A stretch of DNA of 64,000 bases, from positions 372,001-436,000 of the forward strand of contig NZ_JAAOXM010000001.1 in NCBI RefSeq assembly GCF_011605345.1, written 5' to 3'. This document shows positions 17,413-26,037 of this stretch, piece by piece. This DNA comes from Burkholderia sp. D-99. GTDB lineage: Bacteria; Pseudomonadota; Gammaproteobacteria; Burkholderiales; Burkholderiaceae. The notes under the pieces were generated by a model. The model saw only the letters and a program-made list of their open reading frames with translations. It did not search any database and had not been told where the DNA came from. Position 1 is the stretch's first letter; each line of letters opens with the position of its first letter. Made by a program: the position numbers and the translations under genes.

Positions 17413-18588
17413 TTACGCGGCCTCGAGCATTTGCGTCTGCCGATAAAGGCCCGTGACGAGATCCGTCTGGGTAATGATCCCGACGAGCCGGTGCGATCCA
17501 TCGACGACCGGAATGTGGTGGTGGCCCGAATGCGTAAACAGCGGGACGAGCGCGGTGATCGGCATCGCTTCCGGCACGCACACGACGTCGCGCGTCATCA
17601 CGGATGCGACGCTCGCCGGCTGGCCGCCGAACGATTGCGGCAGCCGCGCGGACAGGCGCTGCCACAGCGGGGTCGGCCGGCGCAACTGGCGTGTGAGGTC
17701 GGCACGCGTGACGATGCCGGTCAGGCGGCCTTCGCCGTCTATGACGGGCAGCGCCTTCACGCGGTGGCGGTCGAGCAGCGTGAGCGCGGCCATCACCGAC
17801 GTCGACGGCGCGACTTCGATGGCATTCTTCGTCATCAGGTCGGCGCACGAGAGCTGGCCGAACGTGCGCGAATAGGCCTGCATCTCGGTTTCGCGCAGCA
17901 GCGCCTCCAGATCGTCCGGATCGACGTCGAGCCATTCGCCGCGGCGCTTCAGCACCGTGTCGAGGTCGCCGCGTGTGAAGCCGCCGCGCGCCGGTGCGGC
18001 GCCGCCTGCCTGCGGTTTCGCTTCGGGACGCACGCCGCCGTGCGGGTAGCGGTGCCCGGTCAGCGCGTGATAGGCGAGTGCGGCCGACAGGAGGATGGCC
18101 GATTGCAGTGCGATCGGCTCCAGCACGAAGCTGAACCCGAGCGCATGGATCGCGGGGCCGCCGACCACGGCCGTGAGCGCGACGGCGCCCGACGGCGGGT
18201 GCACGCAGCGCAGCGCGAACATGCCGCCGATCGCGCACGCGATCGCGACCGCGGCGGCCGTGATCGGATCGGCGATCCATTGAGCGCAAGCGACACCGAC
18301 CGTCGCCGCGACGAGATTGCCGCCGATGATCGACCACGGCTGCGCGAGCGGACTCGCCGGCACCGCGAACAGCAGCACGGCCGACGCACCCATCGGCGCG
18401 ACGAGCAGCGGCACGAGGCCCGGCACGCCAGGCAGCAGACGCATCGTCGCGCCGACCGTCGCGATGCCGACGAGCGCGCCCGCGCACGAACGCAGGCGCT
18501 CGCGCCAGCCCAGCGACATCGGATGGGGAATGAAGCTGTGCAGCCATTGCCGCAACGTGCGGCGCGACGAAGGGGAACCTGACGACAT
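17413..18588 (-). CDS. HPP family membrane protein with two CBS domains
   Basis: A 391-aa protein. Residues about 30-180 form the HPP transmembrane domain with its name-giving motif RCVHPPSGAVALT; residues about 250-385 form a CBS pair (LMTKNAIEVAPSTSVMAAL...GIVTRADLTRQL and VMTRDVVCVPEAMPITALV...GIITQTDLVTGL). Plant HPP proteins have been linked to nitrite transport; bacterial roles are largely unknown, while CBS pairs usually sense adenine nucleotides. ATG 18588 is the only sensible start. The next gene downstream on the same strand is the MarR/ClC unit (128-nt gap), and both carry the same operator-like palindrome, suggesting a common ion- or stress-related job. Confidence 0.9.
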   Translation of the reverse strand: MSSGSPSSRRTLRQWLHSFIPHPMSLGWRERLRSCAGALVGIATVGATMRLLPGVPGLVPLLVAPMGASAVLLFAVPASPLAQPWSIIGGNLVAATVGVACAQWIADPITAAAVAIACAIGGMFALRCVHPPSGAVALTAVVGGPAIHALGFSFVLEPIALQSAILLSAALAYHALTGHRYPHGGVRPEAKPQAGGAAPARGGFTRGDLDTVLKRRGEWLDVDPDDLEALLRETEMQAYSRTFGQLSCADLMTKNAIEVAPSTSVMAALTLLDRHRVKALPVIDGEGRLTGIVTRADLTRQLRRPTPLWQRLSARLPQSFGGQPASVASVMTRDVVCVPEAMPITALVPLFTHSGHHHIPVVDGSHRLVGIITQTDLVTGLYRQTQMLEAA

Positions 18589-18643
18589 GGACGGTAAGCG
18601 GTAAAAGTGACAGCGCGGGACGCGCGCAGCGACAAGCCGCGAA

Positions 18644-18661
18644 TTATATCGCGTTGTGATA
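18644..18661. promoter_or_regulatory. MarR operator candidate 2
   Basis: Read on the minus strand the sequence is TATCACAACGCGATATAA, differing from operator candidate 1 only at the two central bases. It lies 56 nt upstream of the HPP-CBS start codon. Confidence 0.7.
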
Positions 18662-18719
18662 CAAATTGTCGCGCTGCATCAAGCCGTTGCACGTGCGCGA
18701 CGCACATGTCTTGCAAAAG

Positions 18720-18738
18720 CCTTTCATCCGATGAAAGG
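18720..18738. promoter_or_regulatory. LysR-type operator candidate (autoregulation)
   Basis: CCTTTCAT-CCG-ATGAAAGG is a perfect 8-3-8 palindrome whose core TTCATCCGATGAA is an exact T-N11-A box. It lies in the 364-nt divergent region between the HPP-CBS gene and the LysR gene at 18953; a TACAAT hexamer follows at 18779-18784. Apart from this and the MarR-type site the region appears empty. Confidence 0.6.
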
Positions 18739-18952
18739 TTGCGGGCCGGGCAATCGCGCAAATTTGTCTGCAGCGGCGTACAATTCGGGCCACTGAATCC
18801 CCCGTCATGCCAGAACCCCGTACGCGATGCCCGCTCTCCCGCCTTTCCCCCGGCACGGTGATCGACTCGACGTGGTTCGCGGCTGCGTTCCGTTCCCCAC
18901 CTGACGCGAGCGCTGCCGACGCCTCCCCACTGACTCTCCCCAAGCCAATTCA

Positions 18953-19927
18953 ATGGACATGCTCGAAAACATGCGCCTGTTCGTGCGCGTTGTCGAAGCC
19001 GGCAGTTTTACTGCGGTCGCGAAGGAAATCGACGCGACCACCGCGCAGGTGTCGCGCGCGGTATCGAACCTCGAAGCGCACGTACAGACGCGGCTGCTGC
19101 ATCGCACGACGCGCCATCTCGGTCTCACCGAAAGCGGCGAACGCTATTTCGAGCGCGCGAAATCGATCCTCGCGGAAATCGACTACGCGAACGCGGAGGC
19201 GCGCAACGCACTGCTGCGGCCGAGCGGCAAGATGCGCATCCATGCGATGACGGGGCTCGGGCAGAGTCATGTCGTGTCGTCGATCGTCCGCTACCAGGAG
19301 GACAACCCCGACGTGTCGGTCGAGCTGACGCTCGCGCAGCGAATGCCGAATCTCGTCGAGGAGGGTTATGACGTATCGATCGTGACGGCGTCGCAACTGC
19401 CCGATTCGGGCTATGTCGCGCAGACCTGCGGCACGAGCTGCAGCGTGCTCGTCGCGTCGCGCGAATACCTGGCGCGCCACGGCACGCCGCAGTCGCCCGA
19501 CGAATTGCCGAACCACGTGTGTCTGCGGCTGGACACGCCCGCCTCGCCGGCCGGCGAATGGCGGCTCGAGCGCAACGATGGCGAGGAGGCCGTCTACGAG
19601 CTGCAGCCTGCGCCGTTCCAGGTCAACGTGCCGGACGCGCTGTGTGTCGCGGTGCGCGCCGGGCGCGGAATCGCATGCGTCGCGCTGTATACGGTGCTCG
19701 ACGACATCCGCGAAGGGCGGCTGATTCGCGTGTTGCCCGAGTATCGGCTGCAGACGGTGAGCGTGTATGCCGTTTACGCGACGCGTCGCTATCTCGATGC
19801 GAAGATCCGCACGTTCCTCGACCACCTGCGCACGACGCTTACGCCCGCGCTGGAGAACGACCTGCGCGAACTCGACCGGCTGACCACCGAACAGACGCAG
19901 ACGCCGGGCGGCCGCAAGCGCGCCTGA
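18953..19927 (+). CDS. LysR family transcriptional regulator (CrgA/AaeR-like)
   Basis: A 324-aa LTTR. The HTH (residues 1-60) reads MDMLENMRLFVRVVEAGSFTAVAKEIDATTAQVSRAVSNLE, the effector domain starts near residue 90 (GKMRIHAMTGLGQSHV), and a 30-residue polar tail (TTEQTQTPGGRKRA) ends it. A second ATG six bases downstream (MLENMR) is an equally good start. Members of this subgroup often control their own gene and a neighbouring efflux or metabolic gene. The palindrome at 18720-18738 is its likely site. The next gene on the other strand, upstream, is HPP-CBS; downstream it converges on an MFS gene. Confidence 0.9.
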   Translation: MDMLENMRLFVRVVEAGSFTAVAKEIDATTAQVSRAVSNLEAHVQTRLLHRTTRHLGLTESGERYFERAKSILAEIDYANAEARNALLRPSGKMRIHAMTGLGQSHVVSSIVRYQEDNPDVSVELTLAQRMPNLVEEGYDVSIVTASQLPDSGYVAQTCGTSCSVLVASREYLARHGTPQSPDELPNHVCLRLDTPASPAGEWRLERNDGEEAVYELQPAPFQVNVPDALCVAVRAGRGIACVALYTVLDDIREGRLIRVLPEYRLQTVSVYAVYATRRYLDAKIRTFLDHLRTTLTPALENDLRELDRLTTEQTQTPGGRKRA

Positions 19928-19952
19928 CGATCCGCACATGCCGCGGCGATGT

Positions 19953-21317
19953 TTATGCGCGCGGTGCGATGCGAATCCGCTCGAAGCGTCCCGCGAGCCA
20001 CGCATAGGCGGCAATGCCGAGCAGCCCGTGCGCGGCGACGAACCACAATGCGCCGGCGAACGAGCCCGTGCTGGCGACGAAATAGCCGATCACGAGCGGC
20101 GTGACGATCCCGGCGATGTTGCCGAGACCGTTGAATACGCCGCCGCTCAGGCCGACCATCCCTTCCGGCGCCGTGTCGGCGAGCACGGCCCAGCCGACTG
20201 CCGCGAGCCCCTTGCCGAAGAACGCGATCGTCATCAATGCGATCACGACTGTATTCGACGATGCACCGTTCGCGAGCACGAGCAGCGTCGCCATCGCCAT
20301 CCCCACGACGAACGGCGTCTTGCGCGCCTTCGACGGATGCATGCCGCGCCGGATCAACCAGTCCGACAGCACGCCGCCGAGCACGCCGCCGGTGAAGCCG
20401 CAGATGGCCGGCAGCGCGGCGACCCAGCCGGCCTCCATGATCGTCATCCCGCGCCCCTTGATCAGGTAGATCGGGAACCACGTGATGAAGAAGTAGGTGA
20501 GCGCCGTGATGCAGTACTGGCCGATATAGATCGCCCACAGGTTCCGATGGCGAAACAGTTGCGACACGTCGAGCCACGACATGCGCGGCCGATGGCGCAC
20601 GCGGTTCGCTTCGAGATCGACGAGCGCCCCGTGCGCGCGCAGGTAGTCGCGCTCCGCGTCGCTCACGCGCGGGTGGCCGTGGGGTTCGCGATACCACGCG
20701 AACCACAGCGCGGCGAGCGCGATGCCGAGCATCCCCATCCACAGGAACACGTGCTCCCAGCCGAGCGTGTGCGTGAGCCATGCCATCGCGGGCGTGAACA
20801 GCACGACGGCCATGTACTGCGCGGAATTGAACAGCGCCGACGCCGTGCCGCGTTCGGCGGTCGGGAACCAGCACGCGACGATTCTCGAGTTGGCCGGGAA
20901 CGCCGGCGATTCGACGAGGCCGAGCATGAAGCGCATGACGAACAGCGCGAGCGTGGCGGCCGCGCCCTGCACGGCGAGCCCGCCGACCGTGCCCTGCAGC
21001 ATCGTGAAGACCGACCACAGCAGCAAGCTCAGGCCGTAGACGCGTCGTGCGCCGAAACGGTCGAGCAGCCAGCCGCCCGGGATCTGGCCGATCGCATAGG
21101 CCCACGCGAACGCGGAAAAGACGATGCCGAGCTGCACGGGCGTCAGCCCGAGGTCGTGCGCGACGCCGGTGCCGGCGATCGACATCGTCGCGCGATCCGC
21201 ATAGTTGATGACGGTGACCGCGAAAATCAGCGCGAGGACCGCATAGCGGACGCGGCCGATCGTGCGCGAGGCGGCGGGTGACGTGGCGAGGGCGGCGTCG
21301 CTGGATCGATTGGGCAT
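19953..21317 (-). CDS. MFS transporter, anion:cation symporter (ACS) type
   Basis: A 454-aa 12-helix carrier of the ACS family (glucarate, galactonate, hexuronate, phthalate carriers). Typical motifs are INYADRATMSIAG in helix 1, IPGGWLLDRFGARRVYGLS in loop 2-3, and FMLGLVESPAFPANSRIVACWFPTAERGTASALFNS, the ACS signature. ATG 21317 has CCAGGAGACACGC before it, the same leader as other genes here. It follows the 2-hydroxyacid dehydrogenase by 74 nt on the same strand, so the pair probably imports and processes a hydroxy- or keto-acid, under the divergent LysR gene at 22444. Confidence 0.92.
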   Translation of the reverse strand: MPNRSSDAALATSPAASRTIGRVRYAVLALIFAVTVINYADRATMSIAGTGVAHDLGLTPVQLGIVFSAFAWAYAIGQIPGGWLLDRFGARRVYGLSLLLWSVFTMLQGTVGGLAVQGAAATLALFVMRFMLGLVESPAFPANSRIVACWFPTAERGTASALFNSAQYMAVVLFTPAMAWLTHTLGWEHVFLWMGMLGIALAALWFAWYREPHGHPRVSDAERDYLRAHGALVDLEANRVRHRPRMSWLDVSQLFRHRNLWAIYIGQYCITALTYFFITWFPIYLIKGRGMTIMEAGWVAALPAICGFTGGVLGGVLSDWLIRRGMHPSKARKTPFVVGMAMATLLVLANGASSNTVVIALMTIAFFGKGLAAVGWAVLADTAPEGMVGLSGGVFNGLGNIAGIVTPLVIGYFVASTGSFAGALWFVAAHGLLGIAAYAWLAGRFERIRIAPRA

Positions 21318-21391
21318 GCGTGTCTCCTGGCCTCCGTCGCGCGGAGGCATCTGGTGTCGTAACGGCGGGGCAGCCGTGCGGTGTGCGGCGA

Positions 21392-22330
21392 TCAGCCCGT
21401 GACGCTGGTCGGCGGGCGCTGGCCCGCGAAGCACGCGGCGAGGTTGGCGAGCACGATCCGGCCCATCTCTTCGCGCGTTTCGCGGGTCGCGCTCGCACGG
21501 TGCGGCTGCACGACGACGCGCTCGAGTTCGAGCAGCGCGGCCGGCACGTGCGGTTCGTCCGCAAACACGTCGAGGCCGGCGCCGGCGATCGTGCCGTCGG
21601 CGAGCGCGCGAATCAGCGCGGCTTCGTCGACCAGCTTGCCGCGCGCGACATTGATCAGGAATCCTGTCGGGCCGAGCGCGGCGAGCACGTCGGCCGTCAC
21701 GAGTACGTTGCCATGATCGGCCGATGCCGCGATCACGAGCACGTCGCTGTCGCGCGCGAGCGCGGCGAGGTCGGGCACGAAGCGATAGCCGCTGTCGCGA
21801 TGCTCGCGCGGGCCGAAGTAGCTGACAGGCATCCGGAACGCCAGCGCGCGCAGCGCGATCGCGCGTCCGACGCGGCCGAGCCCGACGATGCCGAGCCGCT
21901 TGCCGGTCACCTGCGTCGCGAGCGGCTGGGCGGTCTTGCCCCAGCGGCCGGCGCGTACGATCCGCTCGCCGGCGCCGAGGTCGCGCAGCGTCATCAGGAT
22001 CAGCCCCATCGCCATGTCGGCGACGTCGTCGGTCAGCACGTCGGGTGTCGTCGTCACGTGGATGCCGCGCGCCCGGGCGCGGTCGAGATCGACGGCGTCG
22101 GTGCCGATGCCGCTGATCGCGACGATCTCGAGCGCGCTCAGCCGGTCCATCAGTGCGGCGGACAGGCCGTTCGCGCCGCCGGTCACGACGCCGCGAATAC
22201 GCGTGGCAACGCGATCGAGCAGCGCGTCCGGCTGCTCGGCCGCATACAGCCGGTGCACTGTGTAACGGGCGGACAGTTCGGCGTCGATGGCGTCGGGGAG
22301 CGGCTGGGTGAGCAGGATGTCGATGGTCAT
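21392..22330 (-). CDS. D-isomer specific 2-hydroxyacid dehydrogenase (hydroxypyruvate/glyoxylate reductase-like)
   Basis: A 312-aa NAD(P)-dependent dehydrogenase. The nucleotide-binding motif GLGRVGRAIALRA is near residue 150. The catalytic trio is seen: Arg in LINVARGKLVDE, Glu in GLDVFADEPHVP, and His in VVQPHRASATRETR. The ISGIGTDAVDLDRARARGI and PDVLTDDVADMAMGL blocks place it with hydroxypyruvate/glyoxylate reductases. Whether it prefers NADH or NADPH was not worked out. First gene of the unit with the ACS transporter, divergent from a LysR regulator, so it likely reduces or oxidises the transported acid or its product. Confidence 0.93.
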   Translation of the reverse strand: MTIDILLTQPLPDAIDAELSARYTVHRLYAAEQPDALLDRVATRIRGVVTGGANGLSAALMDRLSALEIVAISGIGTDAVDLDRARARGIHVTTTPDVLTDDVADMAMGLILMTLRDLGAGERIVRAGRWGKTAQPLATQVTGKRLGIVGLGRVGRAIALRALAFRMPVSYFGPREHRDSGYRFVPDLAALARDSDVLVIAASADHGNVLVTADVLAALGPTGFLINVARGKLVDEAALIRALADGTIAGAGLDVFADEPHVPAALLELERVVVQPHRASATRETREEMGRIVLANLAACFAGQRPPTSVTG

Positions 22331-22423
22331 GAAGGTCTCGGTCGTCGTGCGCGGCGCGGGCCGCGCATCAGGTGCAACCGAGTATAGAAATCGTATCGAT
22401 ATCGGTCTAACATCAAAAGGCTA

Positions 22424-22436
22424 TTGATCGATTCAA
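22424..22436. promoter_or_regulatory. LysR-type operator candidate
   Basis: TTGATCGATTCAA is a T-N11-A palindrome ending 7 nt before the LysR start at 22444; a second palindrome TATCGATA lies at 22394-22401. Both are in the 113-nt divergent region with the 2-hydroxyacid dehydrogenase. Confidence 0.5.
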
Positions 22437-22443
22437 GAATTGG

Positions 22444-23352
22444 ATGATTGAACTGCACCAGCTTCGCTGCTTCGTCGCGGTCGCCGAGGAACTGCATTTC
22501 GGTCGCGCGGCCCGGCGGCTCTTCATGACCCAGCCGCCGCTCAGCCGGCAGATCCAGCTGCTCGAACATGCGCTCGGCATCGCGCTGCTCGAACGCAGCA
22601 GCCGGCAGGTCAGCCTGACCGCGGCCGGCGAGCGGTTCCTGCGCGACGCGCGGCACATCCTCGAATTCTCCGCACGGGCCGAGCAGGCCGCGCAGCGCGT
22701 CGCGCATGGCGGCGCCGGCCGCATCACGCTCGGCTTCACGGCGGTCAGCGCGTACCGGATGATCCCGATGCTGCTGGCGCACGCCGCGCACGCGCTGCCG
22801 GACGTCGACGTGGAATTGCGCGAGATGGTGTCGACCGTGCAGATCGACGCACTGGCGTCGCGGATGCTCGACGCGGGCTTCGTGCGCCAGCGGGCGGCGC
22901 GGCAGCCGCTCGAATACCGGCTCGTGCAGCGCGAGCCGATGCTGGTCGCGGTCGCGGAGGGCGCGCCGCTCGCCGCGTGCGAGCGCATCGGCCCCGACGA
23001 TCTCGACCGGCAGCCGTTCATCGCGTATTCGCCGAACGAGGGGAAATACTTCCACGACCTGATCTCGGGCCTGTTCGCGAACGCGGGGCGGCTGCCGAAC
23101 TACCTGCATTACGTCGGGCAGACGCATACGATCCTGGGCCTCGTGCGCGCGGGGCTGGGCGCCGCCCTCGTACCCGCGTCGGCGCGCGAACTGCATGTCG
23201 ACGGCGTGGTGTTCCGGCCGCTGGCCGGCGCCGACGTGGCGGCCGAGCTGTATCTCGCGTGGCGAGCGGACAACGACAATCCGGCGCTGCCGGTGTTCAA
23301 CGCGATGGTCGAGCGGTTTCTCGCGCAGGAGCAGGGCGGCGCGGTGACGTGA
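22444..23352 (+). CDS. LysR family transcriptional regulator (hydroxyacid dehydrogenase/MFS locus)
   Basis: A 302-aa LTTR with a textbook HTH (MIELHQLRCFVAVAEELHFGRAARRLFMTQPPLSRQIQLLE), close to the CatM/BenM/CbnR subgroup that responds to aromatic or organic acids. The effector domain runs from residue 90 (GRITLGFTAVSAYRMIP). It is divergent from the 2-hydroxyacid dehydrogenase-MFS unit with only 113 nt between, which is the classical LTTR arrangement, and it very probably activates that unit when the carbon source is present (inference). Confidence 0.92.
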   Translation: MIELHQLRCFVAVAEELHFGRAARRLFMTQPPLSRQIQLLEHALGIALLERSSRQVSLTAAGERFLRDARHILEFSARAEQAAQRVAHGGAGRITLGFTAVSAYRMIPMLLAHAAHALPDVDVELREMVSTVQIDALASRMLDAGFVRQRAARQPLEYRLVQREPMLVAVAEGAPLAACERIGPDDLDRQPFIAYSPNEGKYFHDLISGLFANAGRLPNYLHYVGQTHTILGLVRAGLGAALVPASARELHVDGVVFRPLAGADVAAELYLAWRADNDNPALPVFNAMVERFLAQEQGGAVT

Positions 23353-24019
23353 TGCGCCCGGGAATCCGGCCGGGCGATGTGACATGCTTTCAGTCCGCAA
23401 GCGTGCGCATGCGATGACAAGCAATCCTGATCGAGCGCGACAGGTCGCAGTCCTGCGAATCCTTACCGTATTGAAAGCTGTTTAGCTGCCAGTGTTCCAA
23501 CGAAGGAACGCAGCGGTTCGCTGCACTGCGACAACTGCTTGACGCTGCATGCCGGTCGGCGCACGATACGTCCGTGCATTTGGAGCGGGACGCGCCGGCC
23601 GCGCGGTTCCTGCACCCGCGATACGCAAAAGAACAACGATGAGCCTTTACGCACTCGTACCGGAATACCGGCCCCGCGTTTGTCGGCCCGCCGGAACAAC
23701 GCTTCTCCCGACGCCCGTCGCGTCACGCATCCGTCATCCCGTTTCGTACCGTGTATCGGTACACTTCCCCGTTCGCGCGAGCGCCGCGACGATGAACGGC
23801 GCCCGTCCGGCCCGCCGCATCGCAGCGCCGTCTGCCACTCCTCATCACCGCATCCTGAACGGCGCGTACACCGGCGTCTCGTGACGCCCGTCGCGCCCGT
23901 CCTTGTATTGCGCCGCCGGCTTGCCTGGCTGCCCGGCGGCACCGAAGTCCGAAGCATTTCGATTGAGCTTGAAAAAACAAACGCAAGCAGTTCGGTTCGA
24001 GGTTCAAGGAGAAAAACTC
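23353..24019. other. 667-nt gene-free region with a GTACCG-N5-CGGTAC palindrome
   Basis: Open frames exist on both strands, but they overlap each other, lack ribosome-binding sites, look like no known protein, and do not show the strong G/C third-position bias of the neighbours. GTACCG-TGTAT-CGGTAC (23746-23762) is a perfect inverted repeat of TetR-operator type, 257 nt upstream of the next gene; GTACCG also occurs at 23657-23662. I see no RNA gene here. Confidence 0.5.
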
Positions 24020-24793
24020 ATGTCGCAGCTTTCGAATGAAGAAGCAAACGGCAGTTCGGGGAGTGGCAAGGTCAAGCTGATCAAGTGGGCGATCATCATC
24101 GCCGGCGTCGCGATCGCGGCACCGGCGGCGCTGTTCATCCTGAAGGGGGTGATCGCGCTGGTCGCGGCGGGCGTGATCGGCCTCGGCGCGATCTATTTCG
24201 CGCCGGTCGTCGCGATGAAGTTCGCGAACCAGAAGGTGAAGATGATCGTCGAGGAGGCGCAGGCCAATCCGATCGAGACGCTGATCAACCAGCTCGCGGA
24301 AAAGCGCCAGGCGGCACAGAAATTCGCGGACAGCATCACCGCGTTCCGCACCGAGGTGAAGAACTTCGAGAGCAAGACGGAACTGTTCGAGAAGCAGTAT
24401 CCGGACGACGCGCCGCGCTTCCGGCAGCAGCTCGACACGATGAAGCAACTGCTCTCGTTCCGCGAAGGCCGCTACAAGCAGGTGCAGGCCGAGCTGAAGA
24501 ACTTCGCGTCGGCGATCGATCGCGCGAAGGCGATGTGGGACATGTCGCAGGCGGCGCAGCAGATGAACAAGCTCGCGGGCCGGCAGGCGTCCGACACGTT
24601 CGAGCAGATCAAGACCGACGTGGCCGTCGATTCGGTGATGCGCTCGGTCAACAAGGCGTTCTCCGAAATGGAGACGTCGCTGATGGATAACCCCGAGGTC
24701 AAGCAGGCGCAGCAGCAGGCGGTGATGAACGCCCCGCATGCGCCCGGGCTCGATGCGACGACCCCCGCGCAACTGCCGTCGAAACAACAATAA
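24020..24793 (+). CDS. Membrane-anchored coiled-coil protein of unknown function
   Basis: A 257-aa protein that starts at ATG 24020, eight bases after AAGGAG. Residues about 20-70 form two adjacent hydrophobic segments (IIIAGVAIAAPAALFILKG and VIALVAAGVIGLGAIYFAP). The remainder is hydrophilic, charged and mostly helical by composition (EKRQAAQKFADSITAFRTEVKNF..., ELKNFASAIDRAKAMWDMS), suggesting a long coiled coil on one side of the membrane. There is no catalytic motif. It is 20 nt upstream of the solute-binding/LysM gene and thus co-transcribed with it; the pair may form a cell-envelope assembly. I do not recognise the family. Confidence 0.8.
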   Translation: MSQLSNEEANGSSGSGKVKLIKWAIIIAGVAIAAPAALFILKGVIALVAAGVIGLGAIYFAPVVAMKFANQKVKMIVEEAQANPIETLINQLAEKRQAAQKFADSITAFRTEVKNFESKTELFEKQYPDDAPRFRQQLDTMKQLLSFREGRYKQVQAELKNFASAIDRAKAMWDMSQAAQQMNKLAGRQASDTFEQIKTDVAVDSVMRSVNKAFSEMETSLMDNPEVKQAQQQAVMNAPHAPGLDATTPAQLPSKQQ

Positions 24794-24813
24794 CTTCTTG
24801 CAGGCTCGCAACC

Positions 24814-25947
24814 ATGAAAAAACTTCTTGGCGCCATCGCGTTTCTGGTCGTGCTCGTCGGCGTATGGATCGTGCATCAGGGCGGCCTGTCGACGCTGATT
24901 CCCGCGCATGACGCGGCCCCGGCCTCGACATCCGCGCAAAACGGCGACAGCGGCCAGTCCGCGCAGACGCCGCCGTCGTCCAACGTGCTGCCGGCCGGCT
25001 TCACGCCGCAGGCCAGCGCGCTGAAATCGATTGCCGAAAACGGCATCGTGCGGATCTCGGTGCAGAACCCGAGCGAACCGTTCTTCGGCGAGGACAAGGG
25101 CGCGCCGCACGGCTTCAACGTCGAGTTCGCGCGGCTGCTGTTCGCGGATCCGTCGTTCTCGCACGGCGGCAAGCCGGTCATCGTCGATACACGTCACGAG
25201 GTCGACACGTACCCTGGCGTGCCGAAACAACTGCTCGATACCGACGCGAAGGGGAACCACGTGGTCGACGTGGCGATGGACGGGTTGACGTTCCCGGACA
25301 ACACGCCGGCGGGCGTCGTCTATTCGGTGCCGTACGTCGACGATTTCGGCTATTCGCTGATCGTGCGGCAAGGCTCCGCGATCCGCTCGACCGACGATCT
25401 CGCGGGCAAGACGGTCGGCATCCTGAAGGGCGACCCGGACGTGCGCGCGTTCGTCACGCGCCAGTATCCGAACGTGAAGTTTGTCGAAGTCGACGATTCC
25501 GATCCGGCATTCATCGCGAAGAGCATCGACGGCCATACGGTCGATGCGTTCATCTACGACTATCCGTTCGCGGTCAGCTCGATCAAGGACACCGACCTGA
25601 AGTTCGCGGTGACCAAGCTCGACGGCTCGAACATCGCGTACAAGATCGGCGTGCGCGCCGACGACCAGGATCTGCTGATCTACCTGAACGCCGCGATCGC
25701 GAAGCTCAAGCAGTCGCCGCAGTATCTCGACCTGCTGCGCAAGTACTTCGTCAGCGACCAGGCGGTGACGACCGCGGCCGCGTCGGGCGAGCTGACCTAT
25801 GTGGTGAAGGCGGGCGACACGCTGAACATGATCGCGGCGAGCAAGCTCGGCAGCGGCCAGCGTTATCGCGAGATTCAACGCCGCAACAACCTCGCCAACC
25901 CGAACCTGATCCTGGCGGGCCAGCATCTCGTGATTCCGGTGCGGTAA
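24814..25947 (+). CDS. Family 3 solute-binding protein fused to a C-terminal LysM domain
   Basis: A 377-aa envelope protein. Residues 1-24 are a signal anchor (KKLLGAIAFLVVLVGVWIVHQGG), then an Ala/Ser/Gln-rich linker, then a bacterial extracellular solute-binding domain (about 66-315; IAENGIVRISVQNPSEPFFG, HGFNVEFARLLF, STDDLAGKTVGILKGDPD, KIGVRADDQDLLIYLNAAI), and finally a LysM peptidoglycan-binding module (about 329-377; YVVKAGDTLNMIAASKLGSG ... NPNLILAGQHLVIPV). No ABC permease or ATPase is encoded nearby, so the domain may sense or bind a ligand at the cell wall rather than feed a transporter. The fusion and the coupling with the coiled-coil membrane protein are unusual. Confidence 0.87.
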   Translation: MKKLLGAIAFLVVLVGVWIVHQGGLSTLIPAHDAAPASTSAQNGDSGQSAQTPPSSNVLPAGFTPQASALKSIAENGIVRISVQNPSEPFFGEDKGAPHGFNVEFARLLFADPSFSHGGKPVIVDTRHEVDTYPGVPKQLLDTDAKGNHVVDVAMDGLTFPDNTPAGVVYSVPYVDDFGYSLIVRQGSAIRSTDDLAGKTVGILKGDPDVRAFVTRQYPNVKFVEVDDSDPAFIAKSIDGHTVDAFIYDYPFAVSSIKDTDLKFAVTKLDGSNIAYKIGVRADDQDLLIYLNAAIAKLKQSPQYLDLLRKYFVSDQAVTTAAASGELTYVVKAGDTLNMIAASKLGSGQRYREIQRRNNLANPNLILAGQHLVIPVR

Positions 25948-25993
25948 CGGCGGCGTGAAGTGAACGAAGGGGAAGGGACGTGAAGGACGGCGC

Positions 25994-26024
25994 GCGGCCC
26001 GGCGGAGGTGATCCGCCGGGCCGC
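25994..26024. terminator. Strong hairpin between convergent genes
   Basis: GCGGCCCGGCGGA pairs with TCCGCCGGGCCGC over 13 bp around GGTGA. It lies 46 nt after the LysM gene and 13 nt before the end of the convergent chaA. There is no T-run, so termination may be weak or factor-assisted. Confidence 0.65.
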
Positions 26025-26037
26025 GTGCATGTGGGCG

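Noticed and set aside
23463..24019. Overlapping open frames on both strands upstream of the coiled-coil gene
   Set aside because: No ribosome-binding sites, no family resemblance, and no third-position bias like that of the neighbours.
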